From: Acidobacteriota bacterium
GTDB lineage: Bacteria; Acidobacteriota; Vicinamibacteria; Vicinamibacterales; UBA2999
Direction of reading: 5' to 3'
DNA length: 48,112 bases
Assembly: GCA_013140775.1 (NCBI GenBank)
Contig: JABFSA010000053.1
Location: 1-48,112, forward strand
In this document: piece after piece, positions 34,485 through 42,480 of the stretch
Layout of the letters: the number at the start of each line of letters is the position of its first letter
Position numbering within the stretch: the first letter of the stretch is position 1
Notes under the pieces: model-generated
The model's database searches: none
What the model saw: only the letters and a program-made list of their open reading frames with translations
Told to the model about the DNA's origin: nothing
Made by a program: the position numbers and the translations under genes

Positions 34485-35129
34485 TTACTGTCCGAAGCGT
34501 GTCACCGCAAGGACTACAAGCGCCATCGCCGTCAGGCCGACCAGGACATACAACCCCAGATACACTCGCTGAAGTGCACGCAGCTTCCTGACGTTGTTCC
34601 TCGACAACGTGTGGATCATCGTTGCGAGCTCCGCGTTCATCTCACCGATCTGCGCCTGCTGCCAGCGTCCGGCATACACCGCGGCCGGTTCCCGAAGCGC
34701 CTCGTCATCGAGGTGAAGCAGCGGACGCCCACTCGCGCCGCCGGCCTCCTCGGTCTCCGGCGATCGAGGGCGGAGCGCCTTAATCGCGTACACGAAGAAA
34801 CAGAGTGAAAGGAACACATAGCACGCGACGTAGGCGACGACCGCGGGGTTGGTGATGTTCGGACCGCCCGACATGTCCCCTTGCGTCACAATCAACAGAT
34901 TGACGGCGTTGATGCCTCCGAGGATCAAGAGGGCGAATCTCGTTTTTCGATCACCCTGCTCGGCGACGTCCGTGAGACGATCGCACTGATCGGTCAGCAC
35001 GCGGTACCGTTCCCACGGGTCCAGTAGACGATTCTCCGTGGCGCGTTCCAGGAACCTCTCCTGTCGCCTCACGGCCTTGGCATCGTCCACAGAGCGCAGG
35101 AAATCCTCTGGCGTCGTTCTCACGATCAC
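34485..35129 (-). CDS. Membrane protein resembling Pycsar effector (DUF5706/PycTM)
   Basis: 214 aa, GTG overlapping the ppk1 stop by 4 nt (GTGA). Layout: soluble N-terminal part with DPWERYRVLTDQCDRLTDVAEQGDRKTRFALLI (about 37-69), TM1 at about 63-82, TM2 at about 95-117 ending in KALRPRS, a soluble stretch, the helix MNAELATMIHTLSRNNVRKLRALQRV (about 168-193), and TM3 at about 192-212. Short positional hallmarks (D-x-K-x-x-x-L-L-x-x-I-N-A, A-L-x-P-R, L-S-x-x-x-x-x-K-x-x-x-L) are those of the DUF5706 membrane effectors of Pycsar-type cyclic-nucleotide defence systems. No nucleotidyl cyclase is present in the window. The fixed coupling to polyphosphate kinase suggests a role in phosphate signalling or stress. 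The family call is a structural similarity judgement, not certain. Confidence 0.6.
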   Translation of the reverse strand: MIVRTTPEDFLRSVDDAKAVRRQERFLERATENRLLDPWERYRVLTDQCDRLTDVAEQGDRKTRFALLILGGINAVNLLIVTQGDMSGGPNITNPAVVAYVACYVFLSLCFFVYAIKALRPRSPETEEAGGASGRPLLHLDDEALREPAAVYAGRWQQAQIGEMNAELATMIHTLSRNNVRKLRALQRVYLGLYVLVGLTAMALVVLAVTRFGQ

Positions 35130-37297
35130 GGCTCATCCTTCTCAGCGGCAGAGATTACGGCGTTCGTCGCGACGTACGAAGGGCCCGGCCTGTCATGCCG
35201 GCGTCCTTCGGCGGCGACCAGCAACTCGCGCTGTGCACAGATTGCCGGCTCGCCTGACGCACGCGGGGCTCGCACGTAGACGCCGTCCGGGCGAAGAAGA
35301 CGTGCGTTGACGTTGTCAGCGATATAGCGCGTCAGTATCTCGTCGCGCAACCGCGCCACCATTGCCCGGCTCGCGATCCGCACCATCACCTCGACACGCT
35401 GATCGAGATTGCGGGGACGCAAGTCGGCGCTGCCGACATAGGCGTCGTCATCGCCACCGTTTCGGAAGTACCAGACGCGGCTGTGCTCGAGAAACCGCCC
35501 CACTACGCTTCGGACGGTGATCCGATCACTTAGTCCCGGTACACCTGGACGGAGGGCGCACATCCCGCGCACGATCAGATCAACGGACACGCCCGCCTGT
35601 GACGCGAGATACAGTTGGCGGATCACCTCCTCGTCGAGCAGTGCGTTTGTCTTCAGGATGATGCGTCCCGTCCGACCGCGTCTCGCCCAGTCGATCTCCC
35701 GCTGAATCAGCGTGCCGATGGCCCCGCGCAGCGTCACTGGCGACACATGAATCGAACGGAACGCCACGGAGCCTGGAGCACCCGAGAGGAGCGAGAACAG
35801 GTCGTCGATGTCCGCCGCCACCGCGTCATCGCAGGTCAGCAGGGCCAGGTCCGTGTAGGTCCTGGCGTTGAACGCGTGGTAGTTGCCTGAAGAGACGTGC
35901 GCATAGCGGCGGATGCGTGTGCCTTCGTGACGGGCGATCACGGCCATTTTCGTGTGCACCTTGCGCCCCGGATCGCCATACGAGACCTGTGCTCCCGCGT
36001 CCACAAATTCGCGAGCCCACTTGATGTTGCGTCTCTCGTCCATCCGCGCGTGCAGCTCGATTACGACACGCACCTGCTTCCCGCGCTTCAGGGCTTCGAG
36101 AAGAGCGTGCGCGATGAGTGACTCTCGATCGGTGCGGTAGAGCGTGATCGAGATCCGCAGGACGTCCGGATCCTCGGCCGCCTGTCTGACGAGTTCCACG
36201 ACCGGGTCGAACGCATCGAACGGGTGGTGGAGCAGGATGTCCCGGCGTCGAATCTCCGCGAAGATGTCCACGTCGGTGTCCAGCCCGTCTGGCCGGTCGG
36301 GATGAAACACAGGGTAGTGAAGATCGGTGCGGGCAATGCGGCTCACTTCCCAGTACCGTCGCGGATTGGTGACCACCGACACCTGGTACACGGATCCGGC
36401 CGGTGTCCGAAGCGCGCGTGCGAGGCGCTCCAGCACGGCCCTGGGCATCCTTCGGTCCACAACGAGGGATACGACGGGATTGGAGTCCCGGGCACTGACG
36501 ACCCGTGCCGCATGTGCCAACGCATCGGCCATGGACGCCGAGTCTGTCGGCGGTTCGGCCTGACGCGTGATTCTAAAACGATACGCCGACACGATCGTCT
36601 GGCCCGGAAACGCTTCAGCCAGATGGGACTCGATCACCTCGTCCAGCCAGACATAGCCGCGACTGGACGCAGGCTGGAGGCCTGATGTTCGACGCAGGTC
36701 CGATGGGTGGAATGGGACCAGCGGGGACAAGGACTCCGGAACGCGAACGACGGCGAGGCGAGTGTCGCCCGATGCGGCCCGTGTCACAACGGCAAAGTTG
36801 AGGCCGAAGCTGGGCACGGAGATTGTGCCGGACGGCGAGCTGTCGAGCTCACACGGAGCGACGGCAACGCGGCCGACCCGCGTGAAATGTTCATCGACGT
36901 CCTGGCGTTCGACGGAGTCCAGACTCTCGTAACCGACGAAGTGAAGTCCGTGTGCGGCAAGGGCTGGAACGAGCGTTCGATGCCACTGCACGTGGGCATC
37001 GCGAAACAGCCGCTTCACGATGGCTTCGATCACGAGCCGCTTCGCTGCATCGGCGCGCCAGACTGGGCCTCGAGTGGAGACGAAATCGTCGAGGTTCGTT
37101 CCGACGATCGAGAGAAATTTCACGCGCTCGAGCAACGGCGTCGCCCCATCCTGTGCCTCCTCCAGGACCCGCTCTTGAAAGCGCAACTGGCTCAGGTCGC
37201 GGTCAAAGAAGCTCGGGAAGGGCACGTCTGCGACTGCAGACAACCCTGACGACGTCGCGTCATTCGCGAACGGTACGGTGGAGACACCAGAGTGCAT
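35126..37297 (-). CDS. ppk1: Polyphosphate kinase (PPK1 type, divergent N-terminal domain)
   Basis: 723 aa from the ATG at 37297; an open reading to 37435 (GTG) adds 46 residues without family similarity. Makes long-chain polyphosphate from ATP; membrane-associated. The two phosphate-handling histidines are intact: His448 in KVHTKMAVI and His605 in LEHSRVWYF, equal to His435 and His592 of the E. coli enzyme. The C1/C2 domains have DILLHHPFDAFDPVVELV, RISITLYRTDRESLI, ELHARMDERRNIKWAR, A-H-V-S-S-G-N-Y-H-A-F-N-A-R-T-Y-T-D, K-T-N-A-L-L-D and G-S-A-D-L-R-P-R-N-L-D-Q-R-V-E. The N-terminal domain is diverged: the usual L-S-W-L-x-F-N is L-S-Q-L-R-F-Q here, and PVWRADAAKR replaces the usual V-R-V-A-G-L. 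Translationally coupled to the DUF5706-like gene; divergent from the porin. Function well supported, N-domain role less so. Confidence 0.93.
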   Translation of the reverse strand: MHSGVSTVPFANDATSSGLSAVADVPFPSFFDRDLSQLRFQERVLEEAQDGATPLLERVKFLSIVGTNLDDFVSTRGPVWRADAAKRLVIEAIVKRLFRDAHVQWHRTLVPALAAHGLHFVGYESLDSVERQDVDEHFTRVGRVAVAPCELDSSPSGTISVPSFGLNFAVVTRAASGDTRLAVVRVPESLSPLVPFHPSDLRRTSGLQPASSRGYVWLDEVIESHLAEAFPGQTIVSAYRFRITRQAEPPTDSASMADALAHAARVVSARDSNPVVSLVVDRRMPRAVLERLARALRTPAGSVYQVSVVTNPRRYWEVSRIARTDLHYPVFHPDRPDGLDTDVDIFAEIRRRDILLHHPFDAFDPVVELVRQAAEDPDVLRISITLYRTDRESLIAHALLEALKRGKQVRVVIELHARMDERRNIKWAREFVDAGAQVSYGDPGRKVHTKMAVIARHEGTRIRRYAHVSSGNYHAFNARTYTDLALLTCDDAVAADIDDLFSLLSGAPGSVAFRSIHVSPVTLRGAIGTLIQREIDWARRGRTGRIILKTNALLDEEVIRQLYLASQAGVSVDLIVRGMCALRPGVPGLSDRITVRSVVGRFLEHSRVWYFRNGGDDDAYVGSADLRPRNLDQRVEVMVRIASRAMVARLRDEILTRYIADNVNARLLRPDGVYVRAPRASGEPAICAQRELLVAAEGRRHDRPGPSYVATNAVISAAEKDEP

Positions 37298-37543
37298 GGT
37301 TTGGCGCGCTTTACAAGGCTCGGACGGACGCCCCTGTGAATCGGTCTGCCGCTGGGGGTCTTGAGGGACGAGGGGGTTGACCCTCCCCTGAGACGAAAGA
37401 CCGTGCAGCGACACGTTGTGACGGGCAGCGGCCACTAAAACCGACCACGCCTTCGTCGATAACTCTCAGGGAGCCACTTAGTTCTAGTCTGAATCGGCGC
37501 GGGGGTCCTGTGCGACTCCACGGCCATTGGCGATCGAATCGAG

Positions 37544-38851
37544 ATGTCCGTGCGCATGTTCAGCGGGAAGTCCACAGCGAGTATTTTCGCCGCCTGGTCA
37601 CTCTGTGCGGTTGTGTCTGCCCAGGCGCAGGTCGAGCCAAATACACCAGCCGCACGCGAGCAGCCCCCCGAGCGTGAGCGTGGTGTCAGGCTCGAGTTCG
37701 ACCAGCGGCCATCGGTTCGAATCGGCAGGTTGCTGCGGCTCGATGTTCGATTGACGTCGCAGGCGGACTTGCGCGACCTGGCCTCACCATCCGCCAGCAC
37801 AAACGAAGACGCCTTCGACCTGCAACGCCTCCGCGTGGGCATCGAGGGCACCTTCTTGCGGAAGCTCGAATACCAGGTAGAACGCGAGATGCGCGATTCC
37901 AGCGATCCCTGGCGCGACGTCTTTGTGAATCTGCGTGTCCGTCGCGCTGCCGAGATCCGCGCGGGACACTTCAAGCTCCCGTTCAGTCTCGACCAAACGA
38001 CGGGGAGCAAGGGCCTCGATTTCACGTATCGCTCGCTCGCGGCGTCATACCTCGCGCCCGGTCGAGATGTCGGCGTGATGGTGCACGGCGACGCCCTCGG
38101 GAACGGTGTGAAATACGAGGCCGGTGTGTTTCGCCGGGGTGGGAAGACCCCTCTGGCAGTGACAGGCGCCAATGCCGTGAATCCGCGCACCGTCGCCGGC
38201 CGCCTCGTCCTCAGACCCTGGACTCCGAGCACGCCGAAGCCGATCCGCGCACTCGCGTTGGGGCTGGCCGTGACGTCCGGCCGCGTGCCCGAAGGGCTCA
38301 ATGGACTGCGAGGCAGAACCGTCGGCGAGGACGTGTTCTTCGATCGGGTCTATGTGAACGGTGTCCGACGCCGTGTGGGCGTCGAGCTGCAGTGGCGGAT
38401 GGGACCCGTGTCGGCACAAGGAGAGGCCATCCGCGTTCGTGACGAGCGGCGCGGACAGGGCATCGACAACAAGGATCTGCCGGACATGGTGTCGCGTGGG
38501 TGGTATTTCAATGGAACGTGGCTTGTGACCGGAGAGCGCAAGAAGGGCACCATCGAACCAACCCGGCCGTTCCTGAGGAACGGGATAGGCGCTCTCGAAC
38601 TGGCGGGTCGTATCGAGGAACTCAGCTTTGGCAGCGACATGGCAGGTGGCGGGTCATCGCAGGGCCCTCGGGCGCCGCATCCGTCCGAGAAATCTGACAG
38701 GGCCCTCACCGCCGGGGTGAACTGGTACTTGAACGAGTTCATCAAAGTCCAGGCCGACGTCGTGCGTGAGCTACGAAGGGATGGCGGCCGCGTGCTCGAC
38801 AGCCGGGGACGACTCTGGAGCCGTACAGTCCGGGTCCAGTTCGCCTTATGA
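37544..38851 (+). CDS. Phosphate-selective porin O/P family protein
   Basis: 435 aa, ATG at 37544, no strong Shine-Dalgarno; a second ATG at 37556. Signal peptide about 1-29 (SIFAAWSLCAVVSAQAQ). Porin_O_P (PF07396) pattern: an N-terminal linker rich in P and R, then DAFDLQRLRVGIEGTFLRKLEYQVEREM (about 90-117), HFKLPFSLDQTTGSKGLDFTYRS (about 142-164), alternating beta strands, and a terminal strand ending VQFAL for barrel insertion. Outer-membrane uptake of phosphate or polyphosphate is known for the family. Divergent from ppk1 (247-nt intergenic region without an obvious Pho box) and overlapping the CotH gene by 4 nt, so a phosphate-related unit is likely. Confidence 0.85.
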   Translation: MSVRMFSGKSTASIFAAWSLCAVVSAQAQVEPNTPAAREQPPERERGVRLEFDQRPSVRIGRLLRLDVRLTSQADLRDLASPSASTNEDAFDLQRLRVGIEGTFLRKLEYQVEREMRDSSDPWRDVFVNLRVRRAAEIRAGHFKLPFSLDQTTGSKGLDFTYRSLAASYLAPGRDVGVMVHGDALGNGVKYEAGVFRRGGKTPLAVTGANAVNPRTVAGRLVLRPWTPSTPKPIRALALGLAVTSGRVPEGLNGLRGRTVGEDVFFDRVYVNGVRRRVGVELQWRMGPVSAQGEAIRVRDERRGQGIDNKDLPDMVSRGWYFNGTWLVTGERKKGTIEPTRPFLRNGIGALELAGRIEELSFGSDMAGGGSSQGPRAPHPSEKSDRALTAGVNWYLNEFIKVQADVVRELRRDGGRVLDSRGRLWSRTVRVQFAL

Positions 38852-40251
38852 GCATGCCGAAGCTGTTCGTGCGGGTTCGCGACCTCCGGTACTGGCTGTG
38901 CACGGCGCTCGTGTGCGTGTGGCTGCCGAGCGTGTCGACGGCGACTGGCGAGTCCCCGATGACATCGGATGCTCCGGAGGCCGACGCCCTCTTCGACGAT
39001 AGCCAGTTGCACGACATCTGGATCCACGTCAACGACCGCGACTGGGCGCAACTGCGTGAAGGCTATCGGGAGAATACCTACTATCCGGCCGACATCGAGT
39101 GGCAGGGTCATGTGGTGCGCAACGCCGGCATTCGGGTGCGCGGCCGAACCAGTCGAAGCGGCCAGAAGCCCGGACTGCACGTGGACTTTGGTCGCTACGT
39201 GTCCGGACAGCGGTTTCTCGGGCTGAAGTCGCTCGATCTCGACAATCTGTGGCAGGACCCCACGATGCTCAGGGAGCGGCTCGCCATGCTCGTGTTTCGA
39301 CGCATGGGTCTTCCCGCTCCACGCGAGTCGCACGCCCGCATGTTTGTCGGAAGCGGCCGCGAGTTCGCAGGGGTGTATGGTGTGATCGAGGTCATCGACA
39401 AGCAGTTCCTGGGGCGCCACTTCAACGAGGACGACGGCTACTTGTACCAGTACCACTGGCAGGATCCGTTCGGCTTTGCCAACCCGAGTTCGAATCTCGA
39501 CTGGTACGCGGCGCGCTTCGAGCCACGGACGCACGAGAACGAGTCGACGTCGGCCTTGTTCGCACCTATCCGGGATCTGGCGCGGGCCGTCGAGGATGCG
39601 CCGGTGGAACAGCTCGAAGAAGCGCTCGCGCCCTATCTCGATCTGAGCACGTACATCAGGCACATTGCGGTCGACAACGTCCTGTCGCAGCCGGACGGTC
39701 TTGTTGGCAATCTGGGGATGAGCAACTTCTACCTGTATCGCTTCGAAGAGAGGACATTGGCGCAAATGATCGTGTGGGACCAGGATCTCGCCTTTGAAGA
39801 TCTGGAACTCCCGGCGCCGTCGAAGAACTTCGACATCAATCTGCTCGCGCAGAAAATATGGGCGTCGCCGGAGCTTCGGGCGATGTACCTGATGGCGCTT
39901 GTGGATGTGACGCTATCGATAGGCCCTCCCGCCGGGACACCTGAGGTGGAGGAACCGTCGCAGCGACAATGCCCGGCGCCCCCCGGTCAGCCCGTGTGTG
40001 GCTGGTTGGAGGAAGAGGTGTCCCGGGAGTACGCGCAGATCCGAGAGGCCGCCATCGCCGACCCGCGGACGCCGTACGGGCCCGAGCAGTTCGAGGAAGG
40101 CATCGAGTTCCTGAAGCGTTTTGCGCGGGAAAGGAGTCGGATCGTCCGGCACTACGTCTCGCAGATCGATCCCGGGATCGTAGCCGCGTCCGCGGTGCAG
40201 CCTAGTGGCACGCTCCGGACCCGGAGTCGCCAGGTCCGGAGACCGGAATGA
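38848..40251 (+). CDS. Secreted CotH-type protein kinase-like protein
   Basis: 467 aa, ATG overlapping the porin stop (ATGA). Signal peptide about 1-33 (YWLCTALVCVWLPSVSTATG). Family PF08757: WIHVNDRDWAQLREGY at about 57-72, a G-I-R-V-R-G-R-T-S-R-S segment, KSLDLDNLWQDPTMLRERLA (about 131-150) with the R-E-R-L helix, GVYGVIEVIDKQFL (about 179-192) for the nucleotide lysine region, VDNVLSQPDGLVGNLGMSNFYLYRF in parts (about 276-300), and MIVWDQDLAFE (about 309-319) with the D-x-D metal pair. The C-terminus (HYVSQIDPGIV) is short. CotH kinases phosphorylate proteins on Ser or Thr with ATP outside the cytoplasm. Its own substrate is unknown. Runs 50 nt into the convergent metallophosphatase gene at the 3' end. 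Confidence 0.86.
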   Translation: MSMPKLFVRVRDLRYWLCTALVCVWLPSVSTATGESPMTSDAPEADALFDDSQLHDIWIHVNDRDWAQLREGYRENTYYPADIEWQGHVVRNAGIRVRGRTSRSGQKPGLHVDFGRYVSGQRFLGLKSLDLDNLWQDPTMLRERLAMLVFRRMGLPAPRESHARMFVGSGREFAGVYGVIEVIDKQFLGRHFNEDDGYLYQYHWQDPFGFANPSSNLDWYAARFEPRTHENESTSALFAPIRDLARAVEDAPVEQLEEALAPYLDLSTYIRHIAVDNVLSQPDGLVGNLGMSNFYLYRFEERTLAQMIVWDQDLAFEDLELPAPSKNFDINLLAQKIWASPELRAMYLMALVDVTLSIGPPAGTPEVEEPSQRQCPAPPGQPVCGWLEEEVSREYAQIREAAIADPRTPYGPEQFEEGIEFLKRFARERSRIVRHYVSQIDPGIVAASAVQPSGTLRTRSRQVRRPE

Positions 40252-41182
40252 AGCTCCAGTCGTAGTCGTCGGCGCGCAGCGTCAGTTTCAGCACGCCGAG
40301 TGTGCTGATGCGCACCTCGCTCGTCGGCCTGACGCTTGTGAACGCGTAAGGCGCGGCCCCTCCCGTCCCGACCACGAACTGGCGGATGCCGTGCGCCGCA
40401 TCCGGGAATCCATCGGCGTCCTGGGGCGCGAACCGTTCGTAGGTATGGTCGTGCCCCGACAAGACGATGTCGGCACCCGCCTCGTGCAGCAGGCGCCAGA
40501 CCTCTCGCATCTGCGGTTGGTCTCCGTGCGTACCCGAAGAAAACAGCGGATGGTGCCAGTAGGCGATGGCGCAACGCGTGCGGTTGGCCGCGAGGTCGGC
40601 ACGGAGCCACGCACCCTGGGGAGAGTCCGCCCCAGCCGAGATATTGCTGTTGAGTGCGATGGCGTGCCAGTTGCCGACCTCAAAGCTGTAGTAGCCGCGG
40701 CCGGGAGGGCCGGCGTTCAACCCGAAATAGCTGAAGTACGGCGCTGCACCCGAACTCTCGTACTCGTGATTTCCAGGCACGGGGCGCGTGCGATTCTTGT
40801 GTCGGCCCCAGGTGGGGTCGTAACAGTCGTGGAACTCCTGTGCTGTGCCGGACTGATAGACGTTGTCCCCGAGGGCGAACACCGTACCGTCGATCCCATC
40901 GAGCAGTCTGGCAGTGGCCTCCGCTTCTGCACCCCTCTCGCACAGGGCGATGTCACCCGCGCCCACGAACACCTGCGGCGGCGCGAGAACTCGCGAAACG
41001 AGCGTGGAGAGCGCCGCCGATGGGTTCGAGGCCTCCGAAGGGCCACCAGAAACGTCGGTCGGCCCGGTGACGATGTTGCTTGGCCCCCCGCAGTCGAGAC
41101 ACAGCACGCTCAGGACCAAACCGATCGCCCGCGCGGAACTCCTCGAGCAGCTATCTCGGGGACTGCCAATGCAACGGGGCAT
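40202..41182 (-). CDS. Secreted metallophosphoesterase (purple acid phosphatase-like)
   Basis: 326 aa, ATG at 41182 (a GTG at 41188 adds two residues). The N-terminus is a signal-like hydrophobic stretch (AIGLVLSVLCLDCGG, about 20-34), possibly a lipoprotein although the lipobox is poor, then a P/S-rich linker to about residue 65. The catalytic domain has all calcineurin-type motifs: FVGAGDIAL, LGDNVYQSG, VPGNHEYES, AIAYWHHPLFSSGTHGD (two His), and SGHDHTYERFAP. Two-metal phosphatase acting outside the cytoplasm, likely on phosphate esters or polyphosphate. Placed next to the CotH, porin and ppk1 genes, which supports a phosphate-scavenging or protein-dephosphorylation role. Convergent with CotH. 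Confidence 0.88.
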   Translation of the reverse strand: MPRCIGSPRDSCSRSSARAIGLVLSVLCLDCGGPSNIVTGPTDVSGGPSEASNPSAALSTLVSRVLAPPQVFVGAGDIALCERGAEAEATARLLDGIDGTVFALGDNVYQSGTAQEFHDCYDPTWGRHKNRTRPVPGNHEYESSGAAPYFSYFGLNAGPPGRGYYSFEVGNWHAIALNSNISAGADSPQGAWLRADLAANRTRCAIAYWHHPLFSSGTHGDQPQMREVWRLLHEAGADIVLSGHDHTYERFAPQDADGFPDAAHGIRQFVVGTGGAAPYAFTSVRPTSEVRISTLGVLKLTLRADDYDWSFIPVSGPGDSGSGACH

Positions 41183-41331
41183 CTGCACGCGAGAATGCGG
41201 GCAAGGTCGCTGCCAATCTCGTCAACCAGAGATCGAACTGGAAACCAACTGCTTTCCCATGATTTATTGAGGGCAAGCCCCGCCCTGCTGACGCTGAAAA
41301 GAAGACTTTCCTCGTCCTGTCCAGGAACAAG

Positions 41332-42480
41332 GTGGCCCTGAAGACCTTTGCACACCGATGTTGCGGTTGCGCGGAGGTCCCCCTGAGCTCGATACTGACC
41401 TGGCTTTCTGTGACGACCCATTCCTCCGCAGGTGCATCGCTCATTCGCTACCCCCTGGAGAAGCCGGTCGGAGGATCCGCGGTGTCCTCCGTCGATGTCG
41501 TCGTCATCGACCTTGTCGATTCCGACGGTGTCGCCGGTCTGGGCTTTACGTACGTGATCGGCGGCAGCGGTGCGACCGTGCTGGCCGCCGCGCGTGAGCA
41601 GATTGCCCAACATGTGCTCGGCCGGCCGTCCCTGCCTCCCCAGGCGCTATGGCGCACGATCGCTGCCGGATTCGGTCGCACGGGCCTCGGACCGAATCTT
41701 CTGGCGCTGGCCGCGATCGACGTGGCCGCCTGGGACGTCGAGTCCCGGCGCCGCGCGCTCCCTCTCGGCGTGGCGATGGGCGGAACGCCTCGACCCGTTG
41801 CGGTCTACGGAAGCGGCGGCTTCACGGCATCACAGTCTCCCGAGGACGCCGCCGGGGTCGCGGCAGCACACGCCGCAGCTGGACTCGGCGCCGTAAAGCC
41901 GCGCGTCCGGGGCGCGCGAAGCGACGAAGCGCTGCTTTCCGCGGTACGCGATGCCGTGCCCCCTCACGTCCATGTGATGGCCGATGCCAACGAGAAGTGT
42001 GACCTCCCCAGGGCCTTGTGGCTCGCAGCGGCAGCGAGGGAGCGGGGTGTCCTGTTCGTCGAAGAACCGCTGCCAGCCGGCCAGCTCGAGGGCTACCGCA
42101 CGCTTGCGCGCTCAGGGGGAGCCTCAGTCGCCGCCGGCGAGCACCTTCAAGGCCAGGCGTTCCATCCCTTCATCGCCGAGCACCTGCTCGCGGTCGTACA
42201 ACCAGACCTCGCAATGGCCGGCGGCTTGACGCCCGCACTCGATTTGTCGCGTCTGTGCGAGATGTCGGGCCTGAGCGTGTCGCCGCACTTCCTGCCGGGG
42301 CTCTTCGTCCACGTGGCCGCCGCGTCGCCGGCGATCGTCTGGCTCGAGCAGTTCCCGCTGCTGGAACCGCTCTTCGATGGATGGCCGCAGCTGTCGCCGG
42401 AAGGGACGATGAGCCCACGCGACGTGCCGGGGCATGGGCTCACGATGCCCCAGGACATTCGGCGGCGGCTGGCTATCTGA
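41332..42480 (+). CDS. Mandelate racemase/muconate-lactonizing enzyme family protein
   Basis: 382 aa by the GTG at 41332; the family-like part begins at about residue 24 (WLSVTTHSSAGASLIRYPLEKPVGG), so the true start may be later. No ATG is available in frame, and GTG at about 41410 is possible. Enolase-superfamily barrel residues: Lys189 of the K-x-R pair in AVKPRVRG (K-x-K in most relatives), Asp218 and Asn220 in MADANEKCD, Glu244 in VEEPLPAG, Glu270 in AAGEHLQG, and His319 in SPHFLPG. Binds Mg2+, abstracts a proton alpha to a carboxylate. The substrate is likely a sugar acid, but Arg for the second base makes it uncertain. Overlaps the convergent flavin hydroxylase by 8 nt. Confidence 0.83.
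   Translation: MALKTFAHRCCGCAEVPLSSILTWLSVTTHSSAGASLIRYPLEKPVGGSAVSSVDVVVIDLVDSDGVAGLGFTYVIGGSGATVLAAAREQIAQHVLGRPSLPPQALWRTIAAGFGRTGLGPNLLALAAIDVAAWDVESRRRALPLGVAMGGTPRPVAVYGSGGFTASQSPEDAAGVAAAHAAAGLGAVKPRVRGARSDEALLSAVRDAVPPHVHVMADANEKCDLPRALWLAAAARERGVLFVEEPLPAGQLEGYRTLARSGGASVAAGEHLQGQAFHPFIAEHLLAVVQPDLAMAGGLTPALDLSRLCEMSGLSVSPHFLPGLFVHVAAASPAIVWLEQFPLLEPLFDGWPQLSPEGTMSPRDVPGHGLTMPQDIRRRLAI

Noticed and set aside
37298..37543. Pho box between ppk1 and the porin gene
   Set aside because: GTCAC/GTCGC-like words are present near 37408-37425, but spacing and sequence do not match two 7-nt direct repeats.
40205..41341. Plus-strand reading frame of 378 aa
   Set aside because: Antisense to the metallophosphoesterase, whose catalytic motifs are all present on the minus strand.
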